Origin: a virus
Reading direction: 5' to 3' (one strand)
IMG/VR virus record: IMGVR_UViG_3300042391_000253
Coordinates: 1-38,365 of that record
DNA: 38,365 bases
Of the stretch, positions 27,516 through 37,200 are shown in pieces (the stretch's first letter is position 1; each line of letters begins with the position of its first letter). Made by a program: the position numbers and the translations under genes. Under the pieces are notes generated by a model, which was not told the origin of the DNA, did not search any database, and saw only the letters and a list, made by a program, of their open reading frames with translations.

Positions 27516-28374
27516 AACTTACAATATAGTGCAGATCGGGAGCGTCTAGCGCAACAATCATTTTTGCCTCCTCTGCGTAGAGATTTACTGGGAAGCTCTT
27601 TACGACCACCTCCCCTTTGTAATCATCTGGCCGTTCCTTTGTTTCATGGGGTCTCTGTGTAACCAGCACAGCACCCATTGCAGGATCTCCCTGCACATCA
27701 TTCGGAATTGCGCCATTCAACATTAAAACGCCCAACTTATCTGGATGGTATATTACAGCAAGTGGATTCACTAGATCCTTAGTGACCTTCTCTCTGCGCC
27801 ATTGTGCAGTAGGAACCCAATCATGCTGGATTAGGCTCGTATTGTGCATCTGTGGAACCACATTCGATGCGCTGGCAATATCCCAAGCAGTATGCTCGTT
27901 GTTAAAAATAGAAGGGCAGAGACGATGCAGATCCCAATGATATACACCCACGCCACTCATGTGATTCACTCCATTGGGCATAATCCCTGCAATCTCCACC
28001 AAAGACCCCATAAACGGCTTCCTCGCTGCATTGTAGGCATTCTCAATGTCATCTATCCAGCTTGCTTTCAGTGGAATAGCATCTGGCTCCATCCAGAGGA
28101 AAGGACGCTTTAGAGTTGTAGATACAATCCAAGCAACTGACTCAAACGCCATATTGCAAGACTGAGGCCAACCTCCATAAGCGTGAGTGCAAGGTTCAAC
28201 AACTACCTCACCAAAGCAATTCATTAGCGGCCCTAGAACGCCGTCTGTCGTGGCATTGCGAATGGGAACAAGGATTAGCTTGTGGGTTTTATAGAGGCCA
28301 AGGGTGAACACATGGTCAGCCCAACGGCGCATAAGGGGAAGATCCCCATCGTGGTAAGAGATGGCAACAATCAT
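27331..28374 (-). CDS. Putative glycosyltransferase-like protein
   Basis: 347 residues. The first 240 or so have a Rossmann-like start (MIVAISYHDGDLPLMRRWAD, then HKLILVPIRNATTD), RPFLWMEPDAIPLKASWIDD (a DxD-like metal site, here E-P-D) and GVGVYHWDLHRLCPSIFNNE, consistent with a GT-A glycosyltransferase fold. It may modify virion or cell-surface sugars; this is inference. The C-terminal approximately 60 residues share DNA with the nuclease gene in another frame and are Lys/Ser-rich. Starts 1 nt after the upstream stop. Confidence 0.6.
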   Translation of the reverse strand: MIVAISYHDGDLPLMRRWADHVFTLGLYKTHKLILVPIRNATTDGVLGPLMNCFGEVVVEPCTHAYGGWPQSCNMAFESVAWIVSTTLKRPFLWMEPDAIPLKASWIDDIENAYNAARKPFMGSLVEIAGIMPNGVNHMSGVGVYHWDLHRLCPSIFNNEHTAWDIASASNVVPQMHNTSLIQHDWVPTAQWRREKVTKDLVNPLAVIYHPDKLGVLMLNGAIPNDVQGDPAMGAVLVTQRPHETKERPDDYKGEVVVKSFPVNLYAEEAKMIVALDAPDLHYIVSYAKTNPKAKKEVLNLLVKEGILTKGSCAKLFGKKVRSSVGKRQRPKSGDRVQVSSSTPLEG

Positions 28375-28375
28375 T

Positions 28376-28849
28376 TCAGTCCGTTTGTCTTACATCAACT
28401 GGCCCCCACTTGTCAATGGGGCATTTAGATGTGGACATTCGGAGCTTGGCCTGAGTGGAGCAGCCGCATTTATTGCAAGATCCAGTTCCAGCGAATCCCG
28501 CTGGATTCCATTCTGGGCATTCTTTGCAGATTGCTTTGCGGGACTCTAGCTGCTCATCTGTGGTCATACTAAAACCAGACTTAACCCAACCCCTTGCAGC
28601 AGATGATAATGCAGAAGTCTTTTGTGCAAGAGTTAGGGTTTTTATTTCCCTCTCAAACCTCAGTTCATTATTTTCTGATATTAAGGTTCCCATCCCACCC
28701 TTGATAATGAAAGAATGCGGCGTGTCAAATTTTGTCCCATTCAAAATATGAATAATCATGCAATCTGCAAAATAAGCCTCATTAAGATCAACTTTGCATA
28801 TTGTGTTAATTTTTAATAAGTCAGTATAACTCAAAGCTTCCATTTTCAT
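28376..28849 (-). CDS. Zinc-ribbon phage protein, paralogue B
   Basis: 157 residues. N-terminal alpha/beta part (YFADCMIIHILNGTKFDTPH, then SFIIKGGMGTLI) followed by helices and a C-terminal treble zinc ribbon: RKAICKECPEWNPAG, GSCNKCGCSTQAK, SKCPIDKWGPV. The ribbon is related to that of 15658. Start at ATG 28849 or 28843, overlapping the upstream gene by 29 or 23 nt. Probably a structural zinc knuckle in a virion or tail-associated protein. Confidence 0.6.
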   Translation of the reverse strand: MKMEALSYTDLLKINTICKVDLNEAYFADCMIIHILNGTKFDTPHSFIIKGGMGTLISENNELRFEREIKTLTLAQKTSALSSAARGWVKSGFSMTTDEQLESRKAICKECPEWNPAGFAGTGSCNKCGCSTQAKLRMSTSKCPIDKWGPVDVRQTD

Positions 28850-29285
28850 TTACAATAATTGTTCCAACTGGGAATCCACTCACACAACCTCCATTGCCGT
28901 CAACTGGAGTGATTGTTTTTTGTTTTGTTGTATTGCAATATTCTACCCTTATAGTGACGCTTCCAGTCCCTCCCGCAACAAACCACGCGCAAGCTAAATC
29001 TATTGACACGCTGGAAGACCAAGCTCCATCAGCAAGAGCTTGTGGCAAATCCACTTGAACGCTCTCAAAGCAATAGGAAGATGTGCAGTCACCAGTGTAC
29101 CAGTCAAGATATGTCCCTCCACCGCTACAAGCGTACCCAACTGTTTCGCTAAGAAATGTTGTTGCTGTATCTAAATCTGGTGATGGATTAAGAGTCCAAT
29201 CATAATAAATATACATTAATCCAACTGGACATGGAGTTGTCATTGATTCACAATCAGAACAGCAAGACTTTAGGTAAGTTGCCAT
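28821..29285 (-). CDS. Cys-rich beta protein, probably virion-associated
   Basis: 154 residues from ATG 29285. Many Cys (SCCSDCESMTTPCPVGLMYI, GYACSGGGTY, GDCTSSYCFESV, LACAWFV, VEYCNTTK, GGCVSGFP) and a Gly/Ser/Thr-rich beta character suggest a disulfide-stabilised or zinc-bound extracellular domain, such as a fibre or fibre-tip protein. It directly follows the repeat fibre protein at 29297, which supports a tail or receptor role. No homologue recognised. An upstream start at 29300 would overlap the fibre gene. Confidence 0.6.
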   Translation of the reverse strand: MATYLKSCCSDCESMTTPCPVGLMYIYYDWTLNPSPDLDTATTFLSETVGYACSGGGTYLDWYTGDCTSSYCFESVQVDLPQALADGAWSSSVSIDLACAWFVAGGTGSVTIRVEYCNTTKQKTITPVDGNGGCVSGFPVGTIIVNENGSFELY

Positions 29286-29296
29286 AGTGGATGCAA

Positions 29297-30778
29297 TCAA
29301 TAAGGAGTGGTACCCAACACCTTCATCTTCTTTGCGACTCCTTCAACGCAGATGTCAATTTCCCGCCATGTTGCGTTTAATGCAGCAGCCCCATTGTACG
29401 GAATGTCAATTTTTACATAATGACTATCACCAAATAGATAAAACTGAGCGTCAGCCGCTTTTGCCTTTAAGATAAAATACTCTGCTTGATTGTTAGAGTA
29501 ACCATATAATGTGGACTCTGTATTAGTGGCCTTTGCCTCAAGATAACATTCGCTCGCTGTATTAAATAGCCTGAGATGAGATTCCCCAGCTTGTGCCTTT
29601 AAGACAAAGTTGTGTTCTTGGTTGTTCATGTAACCATACACACTAACCACATCTAGTCCCTCTTTTACTTCAATGTAATTTACGCTACCAGAGTCGTATA
29701 AAGCTATTTTTGCTGCATCAACTCCAGAAGCATCGGCAGATATATTGAAGTTCTGCGCTGAATTATCTGCATAACCATAGATTGAGGATTTGGGGACATC
29801 AGTATCCACCTTGCTTTCAATGTAGTTTGCGCTTCCAGAATCAAACAATCTGACTTCAGATGTTCCAGTAACTGAGTTAGACTCAATTAGGAAATTCTGC
29901 TCCTCGTTATTAGAGTATCCACGAACTGTAGATTTGCCTGTTGAATCAATTGCAGATGTGATGAAGTTTGCGCTTGATGTATCAAACAACTCTAATTTGG
30001 AAATAGAGGCATCATTATCAGAAGACACCACAAAGTTCTGTGCTTCATTTCCAGCATGCCCATAAACGGAAGATGCACCTAAACCGCTATCTTTCTTTAA
30101 CTCCAGATACTCCGCATTATCTTCGCTTTTCAAATAAAGCGTGGTAGTTAAATTATCGCCATCAAGATTAACATTAAAGTTCTCTAATTCATAAATTGCA
30201 TTAATCTTCCTTGGGTCGGCAAATAACGAATAAACAAACGAGCCATCACTTCTATCCACAACTAGGGCTTTTTCTGGATAAATGTCCTGCGCTATATTTT
30301 GGTTTACAATTTCATACAATCCACCCACATAGGCGACCTCTCCAATGATGATATGCTTGGTGTCGTTTGTATCGGCTGGAACAGGATCATCAAATCCAAT
30401 GGTTCTGCTGCTAATGCGACCATCTCCATCAAAGGTAACGATTAAATAAATAAAGGCATTCCCCGATTCTAGCAAATAATCCTCATCCAAAGTCAAGCCA
30501 GTTGGCGGCACTCCATCTATTTCTCCATACTGAATCCTTACCTTGCTTACATTTACTCCAGCTTCAACCACATTAACAACTGTGAGGTGGAATGGATAAG
30601 TAGTTAGTGTTTCTACGCCGTTTGGCTGATAAAGATTTTTATCAGATCGTAATTTAACCCGATCTTGCTGCATTGGCACAAAGGAGCCACTAATCCCAAA
30701 GCCGCCCATGTGGGTTGTCTTGGATTGCGTGATAGGCCCTAACCCAACAAACTCTGCCTTAACTTCCCTTGAGTCCAT
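29297..30778 (-). CDS. Tandem-repeat fibre-like virion protein
   Basis: 493 residues. The first 190 include DSREVKAEFVGLGPITQSKT and a beta-rich head (GVETLTTYPFHLTVVNVVEA). From about 199 to 459 there are five full and one partial repeats of 44-47 residues with pattern YGYxNNxxQNFxxxA..., L-x-L-F-D-x-x-S-x-x-Y-I-E-x-K. The C-terminus (ATWREIDICVEGVAKKMKVL) forms a separate cap. Tandem beta repeats like these are typical of trimeric tail fibres or spikes. Probably receptor-binding. Starts 1 nt after the upstream gene ends. Confidence 0.65.
   Translation of the reverse strand: MDSREVKAEFVGLGPITQSKTTHMGGFGISGSFVPMQQDRVKLRSDKNLYQPNGVETLTTYPFHLTVVNVVEAGVNVSKVRIQYGEIDGVPPTGLTLDEDYLLESGNAFIYLIVTFDGDGRISSRTIGFDDPVPADTNDTKHIIIGEVAYVGGLYEIVNQNIAQDIYPEKALVVDRSDGSFVYSLFADPRKINAIYELENFNVNLDGDNLTTTLYLKSEDNAEYLELKKDSGLGASSVYGHAGNEAQNFVVSSDNDASISKLELFDTSSANFITSAIDSTGKSTVRGYSNNEEQNFLIESNSVTGTSEVRLFDSGSANYIESKVDTDVPKSSIYGYADNSAQNFNISADASGVDAAKIALYDSGSVNYIEVKEGLDVVSVYGYMNNQEHNFVLKAQAGESHLRLFNTASECYLEAKATNTESTLYGYSNNQAEYFILKAKAADAQFYLFGDSHYVKIDIPYNGAAALNATWREIDICVEGVAKKMKVLGTTPY
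29402..30184 (-). repeat. Coding repeats of about 47 residues in the fibre-like gene
   Basis: YG or RGY anchor residues occur near positions 239, 287, 334, 381 and 425, giving periods of 47-48, 47, 47 and 44 residues. Copies are diverged at the DNA level, so the array is old compared with the 48-bp array at 23159. Confidence 0.75.
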
Positions 30779-30779
30779 A

Positions 30780-32153
30780 TTATTTTAGCAAAACATACTG
30801 CTTGGCAATGCGCCAAATATTCGCCTTCCAGTAATCAATTTCATAGGAGATTAATTCATATCCTCCGATCTTGCCTTGATATGTAGTTGCAGATGTTGTT
30901 GACTCTGGAACATAATAATATTCGCTAATGCTTCCATACCTATTGGAAGTTGCTGTGTTAATTCCAGTATTGAAGTATAATTGCAATCCAGCATTGGTTA
31001 AACAATTGGATATATCAATAGCAAAAAAGAAACCAGTGTAAATAACATGAATTGACAATGGATCAAATAATGTGTAATTAGGCTCAGTTGGCTGTCCATA
31101 CTGATAGGTTGTCTCATACTTAAATGCAGTCTGATAACTTCTCTGCGCCCTCATCACTGGAGTCACATTGTATTGTAACTGTCCATCTGGAAAGTTGAAT
31201 ATAGAAGAATTTAATCCCGTTAGAAGATTGGGGCTTGAGTACGCTCCCGTTTTATATTCCTTCCTCTCTGGCGGCAGAGAGGAAATTTTAGACTGAATTC
31301 TAATGGAAGCCCAAGCATTAATAGGCTCATCCTTGTATGCAAGTAGCCCATCAATCGGAGTTAGCGCAGTCGTTCCTTCTGTAATAATCTCCTTGGTCGT
31401 ATGAACAATAAGATTCAAGTCTGCATCATATTGATAACCATCAAGCACTTCAGTCGAGTCATATTCAACTTTATCAAGAGTAGATTTAACGGCATCTGCG
31501 GCAGAAATTTGCGAACTAATTGTGGTCGCGCTTGGCGTAGCAATAGCCGTTCCAGCAACTACAACTTGTTTGGATGCGGTGGCAATACCAAACTCCGACA
31601 TGACCTTTCCTGTAATAGTAGAACTTGGTATGGCCTCATAGACGCGCTGAACTTGCACATAACGAGAGCGCAGAGGATTGTCATCTGGCAACTCGACCAT
31701 CTGCTGCTTGGCAATGATTGCGGTTCCACCAAATACAGGATCAACTGACCCAAGAGCGACAGGGGAGTAGGTTGCACGAGGAGTGATATATGTCCTCGTG
31801 ATAATCTTATACGATGGATGATTGAGGCTATACTCAAGTCCATAATTCCAAGGATCTTGACTAGCTAGAGTCCGATCATTAGCCCAGTAGTTAAAAACAA
31901 ATTTGCCAGTCGGTTCTGTCTGTTGAAATACCAGATAGAGAGTGGACGGCCAATCATTAGCGTCCCTTCCAGTGTAGGTGACTGAACCATCTAAAGGTTG
32001 GGGGTTATATGTTCCCTTCTCAATACTAACCTTCTCAACAAGGATGATGTGTCCTGTTTTGGTATAGTAGTCTGGTACTAACGGAGTTGGGTACTGAGCT
32101 ACACCAACCTCTAAAGCTGGATCTGGGAATGTTGGTCTGGTTATAGTGGCCAT
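30780..32153 (-). CDS. Hypothetical virion protein, 457 residues
   Basis: 457 residues, Thr/Ser/Tyr-rich and beta-prone (RPTFPDPALEVGVAQYPTPL, then KTGHIILVEKVSIEKGTYNP; a regular alternation of strands throughout). Central helix-like stretch QISAADAVKSTLDKVEYDST. No enzyme motif. Its size and position between the polyvalent proteins and the fibre gene suggest a tail, nozzle or adaptor structural protein. Start 32153 shares the A of the upstream TAA (TAATG). Confidence 0.55.
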   Translation of the reverse strand: MATITRPTFPDPALEVGVAQYPTPLVPDYYTKTGHIILVEKVSIEKGTYNPQPLDGSVTYTGRDANDWPSTLYLVFQQTEPTGKFVFNYWANDRTLASQDPWNYGLEYSLNHPSYKIITRTYITPRATYSPVALGSVDPVFGGTAIIAKQQMVELPDDNPLRSRYVQVQRVYEAIPSSTITGKVMSEFGIATASKQVVVAGTAIATPSATTISSQISAADAVKSTLDKVEYDSTEVLDGYQYDADLNLIVHTTKEIITEGTTALTPIDGLLAYKDEPINAWASIRIQSKISSLPPERKEYKTGAYSSPNLLTGLNSSIFNFPDGQLQYNVTPVMRAQRSYQTAFKYETTYQYGQPTEPNYTLFDPLSIHVIYTGFFFAIDISNCLTNAGLQLYFNTGINTATSNRYGSISEYYYVPESTTSATTYQGKIGGYELISYEIDYWKANIWRIAKQYVLLK

Positions 32154-34228
32154 TATTTTTCTGGTACTCCCTTTCTGCTATATTCTTCTGGTTGTCCCAA
32201 TGCTGGAACAGCCAACTCCAAGGATTGCCAGACTGTTTCTGGCGCACGAGGAGTTGCTTTTGGAGCAACTACAGAGCTTGCAATGTTTGTCCAACTATTC
32301 CAATCAATAGGTTCTTCAAGATCGGACATATTTGCAAAATGCTGTATAATGTTCGGAATGTATGGTCTTGCGTAAATCTCAGCAAGGGTAATCGGGATTC
32401 TCTCACCAGACTCAAAGATCTTTGGCAGAGATCCCATTGCCTTTACAAATGGAGCCTCTTCAAGAACGCCAATCATTGTTTCAACCACTCCAAGAGCAAT
32501 GGTTCCAGCTTGTTCAGTAATACTCTGATCGTCTTCAATGTGCGCCTTAACATAACGAGACAATGTTGCTCCAATTTGCAGTGCAGCAAAGGCTGGGTTC
32601 TCCAAAAGATACCTTGGGATTCCAAAAGCAGATCCGTATTCATTATCACCTTTTTCTTCTCCCTTCATGTAAATGCCACCTATTTGTTCCTCGCAGAATG
32701 CACCAATGGCAAGCATAAGACCACCAACAGTCCCGTTTTTAAGCTGGCGCATAATCACTTCAGCCTCATGTGGAGAAACATTTTCTAGTCCTTTTTTATA
32801 TGCTTTGTATAAATCCATAGATCCACCAATGGTTCCAAATGCATATTCAAATGTTTGTTTTACAATGTTGGTTGGAATCTTAACAATTGGAAGAGTCTGC
32901 TCTAGACCAAAAGCAATGGCCGTCCCCCATCTACTCCCGCTCTGTTTGCTAGCCCTAATTGCATTATTGTAAATCTTAGTAACTGCATTATCCTCCTTAA
33001 AGATGGAACGATTAGCATATTTAAATGCTTCAAGATCAGCTTGGTCTTTAACAAACTGATCTTTTGGATTTTGTCCATTTCGTTCTGCCCAATTCAAATA
33101 ACGCTCAAAAGCAAAGTTGTAATTTGCAACCCTAGTTGGATTCTTGACTGCTTCATGAACCCTTCCAAAGAACCCAAGCATCATATTGTCTGGAATATCT
33201 GCGTCCTTTCCAAACTTCAAATCAATCATTGATCCCTTGCCAGAAATAATATTCTTTCCTTCTTTAACTCCAGAAATAAGACCGCCATAATAGTTTGCAA
33301 CATCACCAGCAAAGTCAGAGGCTCTACCACCCTCCACTGGGGCTAGATCAGCAATCCTGTCAATGAATGGAATAGCTCTTAAGGCATATCCTGCTCCTTC
33401 TGTCATGGGTCGCACGATAGCAACCTCTAAACTTGCGGCATATAGTTTAAAAATAGACTTCAAACCAGAAAGAATGGAGAATCTCTTAACTTGATTCAAT
33501 GTATCAAGTCCACGCTGAAATGGAGTCATTCCCTCGCGCTCTGCTTTCCTCTTATCGCGCTCCCATTCACGCTTAAGCTTGTCAACTCTTTGTAGTTTTT
33601 CTGTCACCTCTGGAGTAAGAACCTTCTTTGGTGATAACTTCTTTGGAGCAAAATCTCTTTCTGCAATACGGCGTTCAAGGTCAGCCGCCAATCTATCCAA
33701 TCTAGCTGCATGAGCCTTAATTGCGCTCTCCTGCAACTGCTGCTTCTTTTGTGGAGAATCCCTTAATTGTGATCTAAGCTCACCAAGTTGAACTCTCAAT
33801 GCATTTAATGCTGGAGTTTCCACTGTTGGAGTCTTGCTTGGCTTCTTTAATTCACCAGCAATCTCCTGTTCAACTTTAGCAATCTGTCTATTAACGGCCT
33901 CTTCTTTCTTTACCTCTTCATGCAAAGTCCTCACTGCATCTAGTGCATTTCGCTGACTCTCAATAGATTTAAGATTAGCCTTTGCTAACTTGATGTTGGG
34001 GTTTGTAACCCTGTCGCGATCAAATTCTTTGCGTCCCTTTTTAGCCAGTTCCTTGTCCTGCAAAACAGTCAGTTTCTCAACCTCGTGAGCTTCAGCAAGG
34101 CGAATAGCCCTCAAGAGAGAAGATAGATTCTTCCCCACATCAGATTTCCCCTCCTTCAGATTCTTTTGGATCTGCTCTAGGTCACTTAAAGCCTCTTGAG
34201 CTTCTTTACTCGCACGGACGCAACTCAT
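32153..34228 (-). CDS. Large virion/polyvalent-type protein, 691 residues
   Basis: 691 residues. The first 240 are highly charged coiled coil (LSDLEQIQKNLKEGKSDVGK; KKEEAVNRQIAKVEQEIAGE; DRLAADLERRIAERDFAPKK). The remainder is helical with membrane-like stretches (RFSILSGLKSIFKLYAASLE; GGLMLAIGAFCEEQIGGIYM; TIALGVVETMIGVLEEAP). That profile resembles the C-terminal domains of large polyvalent phage proteins injected with the DNA. It overlaps the 1383-residue neighbour by 23 nt, so the two may be parts of one ancestral protein. Function by analogy only: virion-internal or ejected protein. Confidence 0.55.
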   Translation of the reverse strand: MSCVRASKEAQEALSDLEQIQKNLKEGKSDVGKNLSSLLRAIRLAEAHEVEKLTVLQDKELAKKGRKEFDRDRVTNPNIKLAKANLKSIESQRNALDAVRTLHEEVKKEEAVNRQIAKVEQEIAGELKKPSKTPTVETPALNALRVQLGELRSQLRDSPQKKQQLQESAIKAHAARLDRLAADLERRIAERDFAPKKLSPKKVLTPEVTEKLQRVDKLKREWERDKRKAEREGMTPFQRGLDTLNQVKRFSILSGLKSIFKLYAASLEVAIVRPMTEGAGYALRAIPFIDRIADLAPVEGGRASDFAGDVANYYGGLISGVKEGKNIISGKGSMIDLKFGKDADIPDNMMLGFFGRVHEAVKNPTRVANYNFAFERYLNWAERNGQNPKDQFVKDQADLEAFKYANRSIFKEDNAVTKIYNNAIRASKQSGSRWGTAIAFGLEQTLPIVKIPTNIVKQTFEYAFGTIGGSMDLYKAYKKGLENVSPHEAEVIMRQLKNGTVGGLMLAIGAFCEEQIGGIYMKGEEKGDNEYGSAFGIPRYLLENPAFAALQIGATLSRYVKAHIEDDQSITEQAGTIALGVVETMIGVLEEAPFVKAMGSLPKIFESGERIPITLAEIYARPYIPNIIQHFANMSDLEEPIDWNSWTNIASSVVAPKATPRAPETVWQSLELAVPALGQPEEYSRKGVPEK

Positions 34229-37200
34229 TATTTTTTAGTTCCCCTATAAGTTTGGATATTCTTGTAATCATGGTTTCAGTTTGATCTGCGATCTGAGGCT
34301 CCAACTCTTTCACATCAACCCTATTGCGTTCAAGCAGTTTCGCCATCTTTAGATCACGCTCCTTTGGGTTTTTGGTCTTCATTACCCCAGCAAGATCCTT
34401 TTCAAAATCAGATGTCTTTCTTGCCAGTACCCTAAGAGATCCTTTTGCTCCACGCTCTGTGTGCTGACCAAAGATTCCATTTCCAGCAAGAGCATCCTTT
34501 GTGGTGTTTTCATTCCACTCCTTGCCCATCATGTCCTTAATCCTCGCATTCACCTCTTTAGAGACCACGGCTACATCCGTAGTGTTTAGCTTCTCGGAGA
34601 TCGCCCTAGCCAATCCTCGCATCGCTACGCCCACATTCATCGTGTCATCACCCGATGATTCAATCTCCATTGTGTATTGCGTGATCTGCTCATCAACAGA
34701 TAGGTCAGTAATAGCCTCGCCAGATTTACGATCTTTCTTTGCGGTCTTAAGGAAATCAGAGATGGATTTATCGGCTTCTAGGATCTTTGCCTCCTGTAAT
34801 GCCTCGTCACGAGCCTTGAGTGCATCAACTAATGCTTTGCTCTGATCGCGGATCTTGGTGAGTTCTTTTTGTGAAAGCTCACGCTCAGTCCTTCCTTCTC
34901 CTTTATTATAAGTGTTTTTAGCCGCACGATACTGATTGATCATGGAGGTCACATTGCCATTAGCCCTGTTAATCAACTTGACTGCATTCAAAGACAACCC
35001 AGAAGCAGATGCAGTCCTAGATTCAATCTCAAGTAATTCATTTAAGTCTCTGCTGGCTTGATCATATTCTTGATTGTATTTCTTGCGCTCCACCCTGTCT
35101 GTTGCGGATGCCAACAACCTAGTCTTGTTATCAAGCGTATGCAAAGCGTCGAGAGTAGCATAACGCAAAGTTGCCTTCTCTACAGGAGTCAGAGCGCGAG
35201 GACGATTCCTAAGTTGTGCAATAAGCGATGGGATTTCTGCAATGTTGGAGTTAATGCGCAACATGGCTTCCTTCCACACATCACCCCACTTCTCTGCCTC
35301 CTCCTTCATAATTGGATCATAACCAAGACCTTGACGCAGCTCGTCAATGTTCTTGTTGGTTAAGTCAATATCCTCTGGACGCTTAGATTTTGCTAACGCT
35401 TCAATTTCACTAGCACTCTTCCCAGACCATAGCTCTGGGAAGTCAATAATATCTTCTGGCTTTCTACCAAAACTCTTGGCATAGGCGTTTAAGCCTTCTG
35501 ACTCTTGGAAGATACTCTTTAACTGACTTTCCGTAAATTGACCTCCTTTTTTAAGGCCAGTAAGGAATGCTGACTTCCACTTATCAAAAGTAACTTCTCC
35601 CTTGATGGACTCATGCGCCTGAGTTCCCTTAACCAATGTTGCATTAAATGCTTTCTTGTCTGAAAACTCTGATGGTCGTGCCGCACCCATTGAAAACTCT
35701 GGAGCCTTAAATGCTGGGAACTCATCTAAGGCAATGCGATTGCTGTGAAGGTCAAGACCAAGCTGTTTGTCTGCCGCTAGTCCAGCAGCATCAATTTGTT
35801 TACTTGCTGCTCCAACTTGCTCTGCTTCTCGGCGGCTAACAAAGTCGTTCGTATCGGTCTTGTAACCAAACTCAGGAGATTCCCTCTGGCTGGGATTTCC
35901 ATACTTGGATTGAACATCCTTCCACGACATACCAGATGCAAGCAATGCCTCCTTATGGTTTGATCCATAGAACATCTTCCCATCGCTAGGACGCTTATAT
36001 GCCGCTGCAAGAACTCTGGTTCCTTTTGGCTTTTTGGGAAGTGGCTTCTCTTTTTTGGGAACAGCCCTTGGCTTTCCGTTGTCTAATCTAGACTTCTCAA
36101 GTTGAGCAACACGCTGATTAACTTGAGCTTGCGTCCTTTCAATTTCACGCTTTGCAGATATTGATTTTAAAGTTGACAGCTTGGAGATTTTTTCTTCCCC
36201 CCAAGCCCTTGCCTCTTCAACGCTTTTTGCGAGTTGAATGGTCTTTGGTACAACTACTGGCTTGTTAGATCCATCAAGTTCCGCAATGCGCTGGTTAACC
36301 TTTGCCTCTGTTCTTACTCTTTCACGCTGTGCAGATGCAGATGTTAATTTAGAAAGCCTTGCAACCTGTTGCTTTCCCCATGCCTTAGCTTCATCAACAC
36401 TCTTGGCAAGCTGAATTGTTTTTGGTACAACTACTTCTTCTTGACCTTCACCTTGCCACTGTGTAGCTCCTTCTTCAGTTTTGACTGTTGGGGTTTCGAC
36501 AAGGGGCTTCCCTTGCTCAGTAGATACCCGACTTGTTTCTTGGACTTGCTCTTCATTTTGTTTTATTGGTTCAACGGACTTTTTTTCCGTAGGTTTAATT
36601 TGAATTCCTTCAAGAGCCGCATCAATAGCATTCCATCGTTGTTTTCTAGCTTCTTGACCTTCTTTGGAAGTGGCGTTCTCTGGAGCGGCTTCAGCTTCTT
36701 TGGCGGCATTAAGAGACATAACAGCTGTATCTCTATCTCCTCGCTTTAATGCTTCTTCTGCTGTCTTGTAAATAGACTCAATTTCTTCAGATGAATCTGA
36801 TACAGTGGCAGTCTCCTCTTCCTGTTTAGGTTGCTCTGGTTGAGTTACTTCCTCTGGCTTCTTTGTTTTCTCTGCTTCCTTTCTAGCCGTTTCATCTTCT
36901 AGGGTTTTGCCAGAGTCAAGAAGCTCTTGGTTTTTTGCAATGTCACTTTCAAGCTTTGTTTTACGCTTTGTCTCCCTAGAATTAAGAGGGCTGGTGGCTT
37001 CTTTTTTTGTAAGCGATGCCAACTCAGTTGTTGCATCATTAAGATTTGATTCAATAATTTCCTTTGAACTATATGTTGGCTTTCTAACAGTTACTCCATA
37101 TCCAGCCGCAAGCTCTTCTGTTGTTGGCACTCCTCTTAAGAACTCAAGCTCATTGGCTTCTTCTGTAGTAAGCTCTTCTGCTGGCTTGGCTTTAAGCTGA

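Noticed and set aside
34206-34228. Programmed frameshift joining the two giant genes
   Set aside because: The A-run in the overlap would favour a -1 shift, but the second frame is reached by +1. The ATG with normal overlap is simpler.
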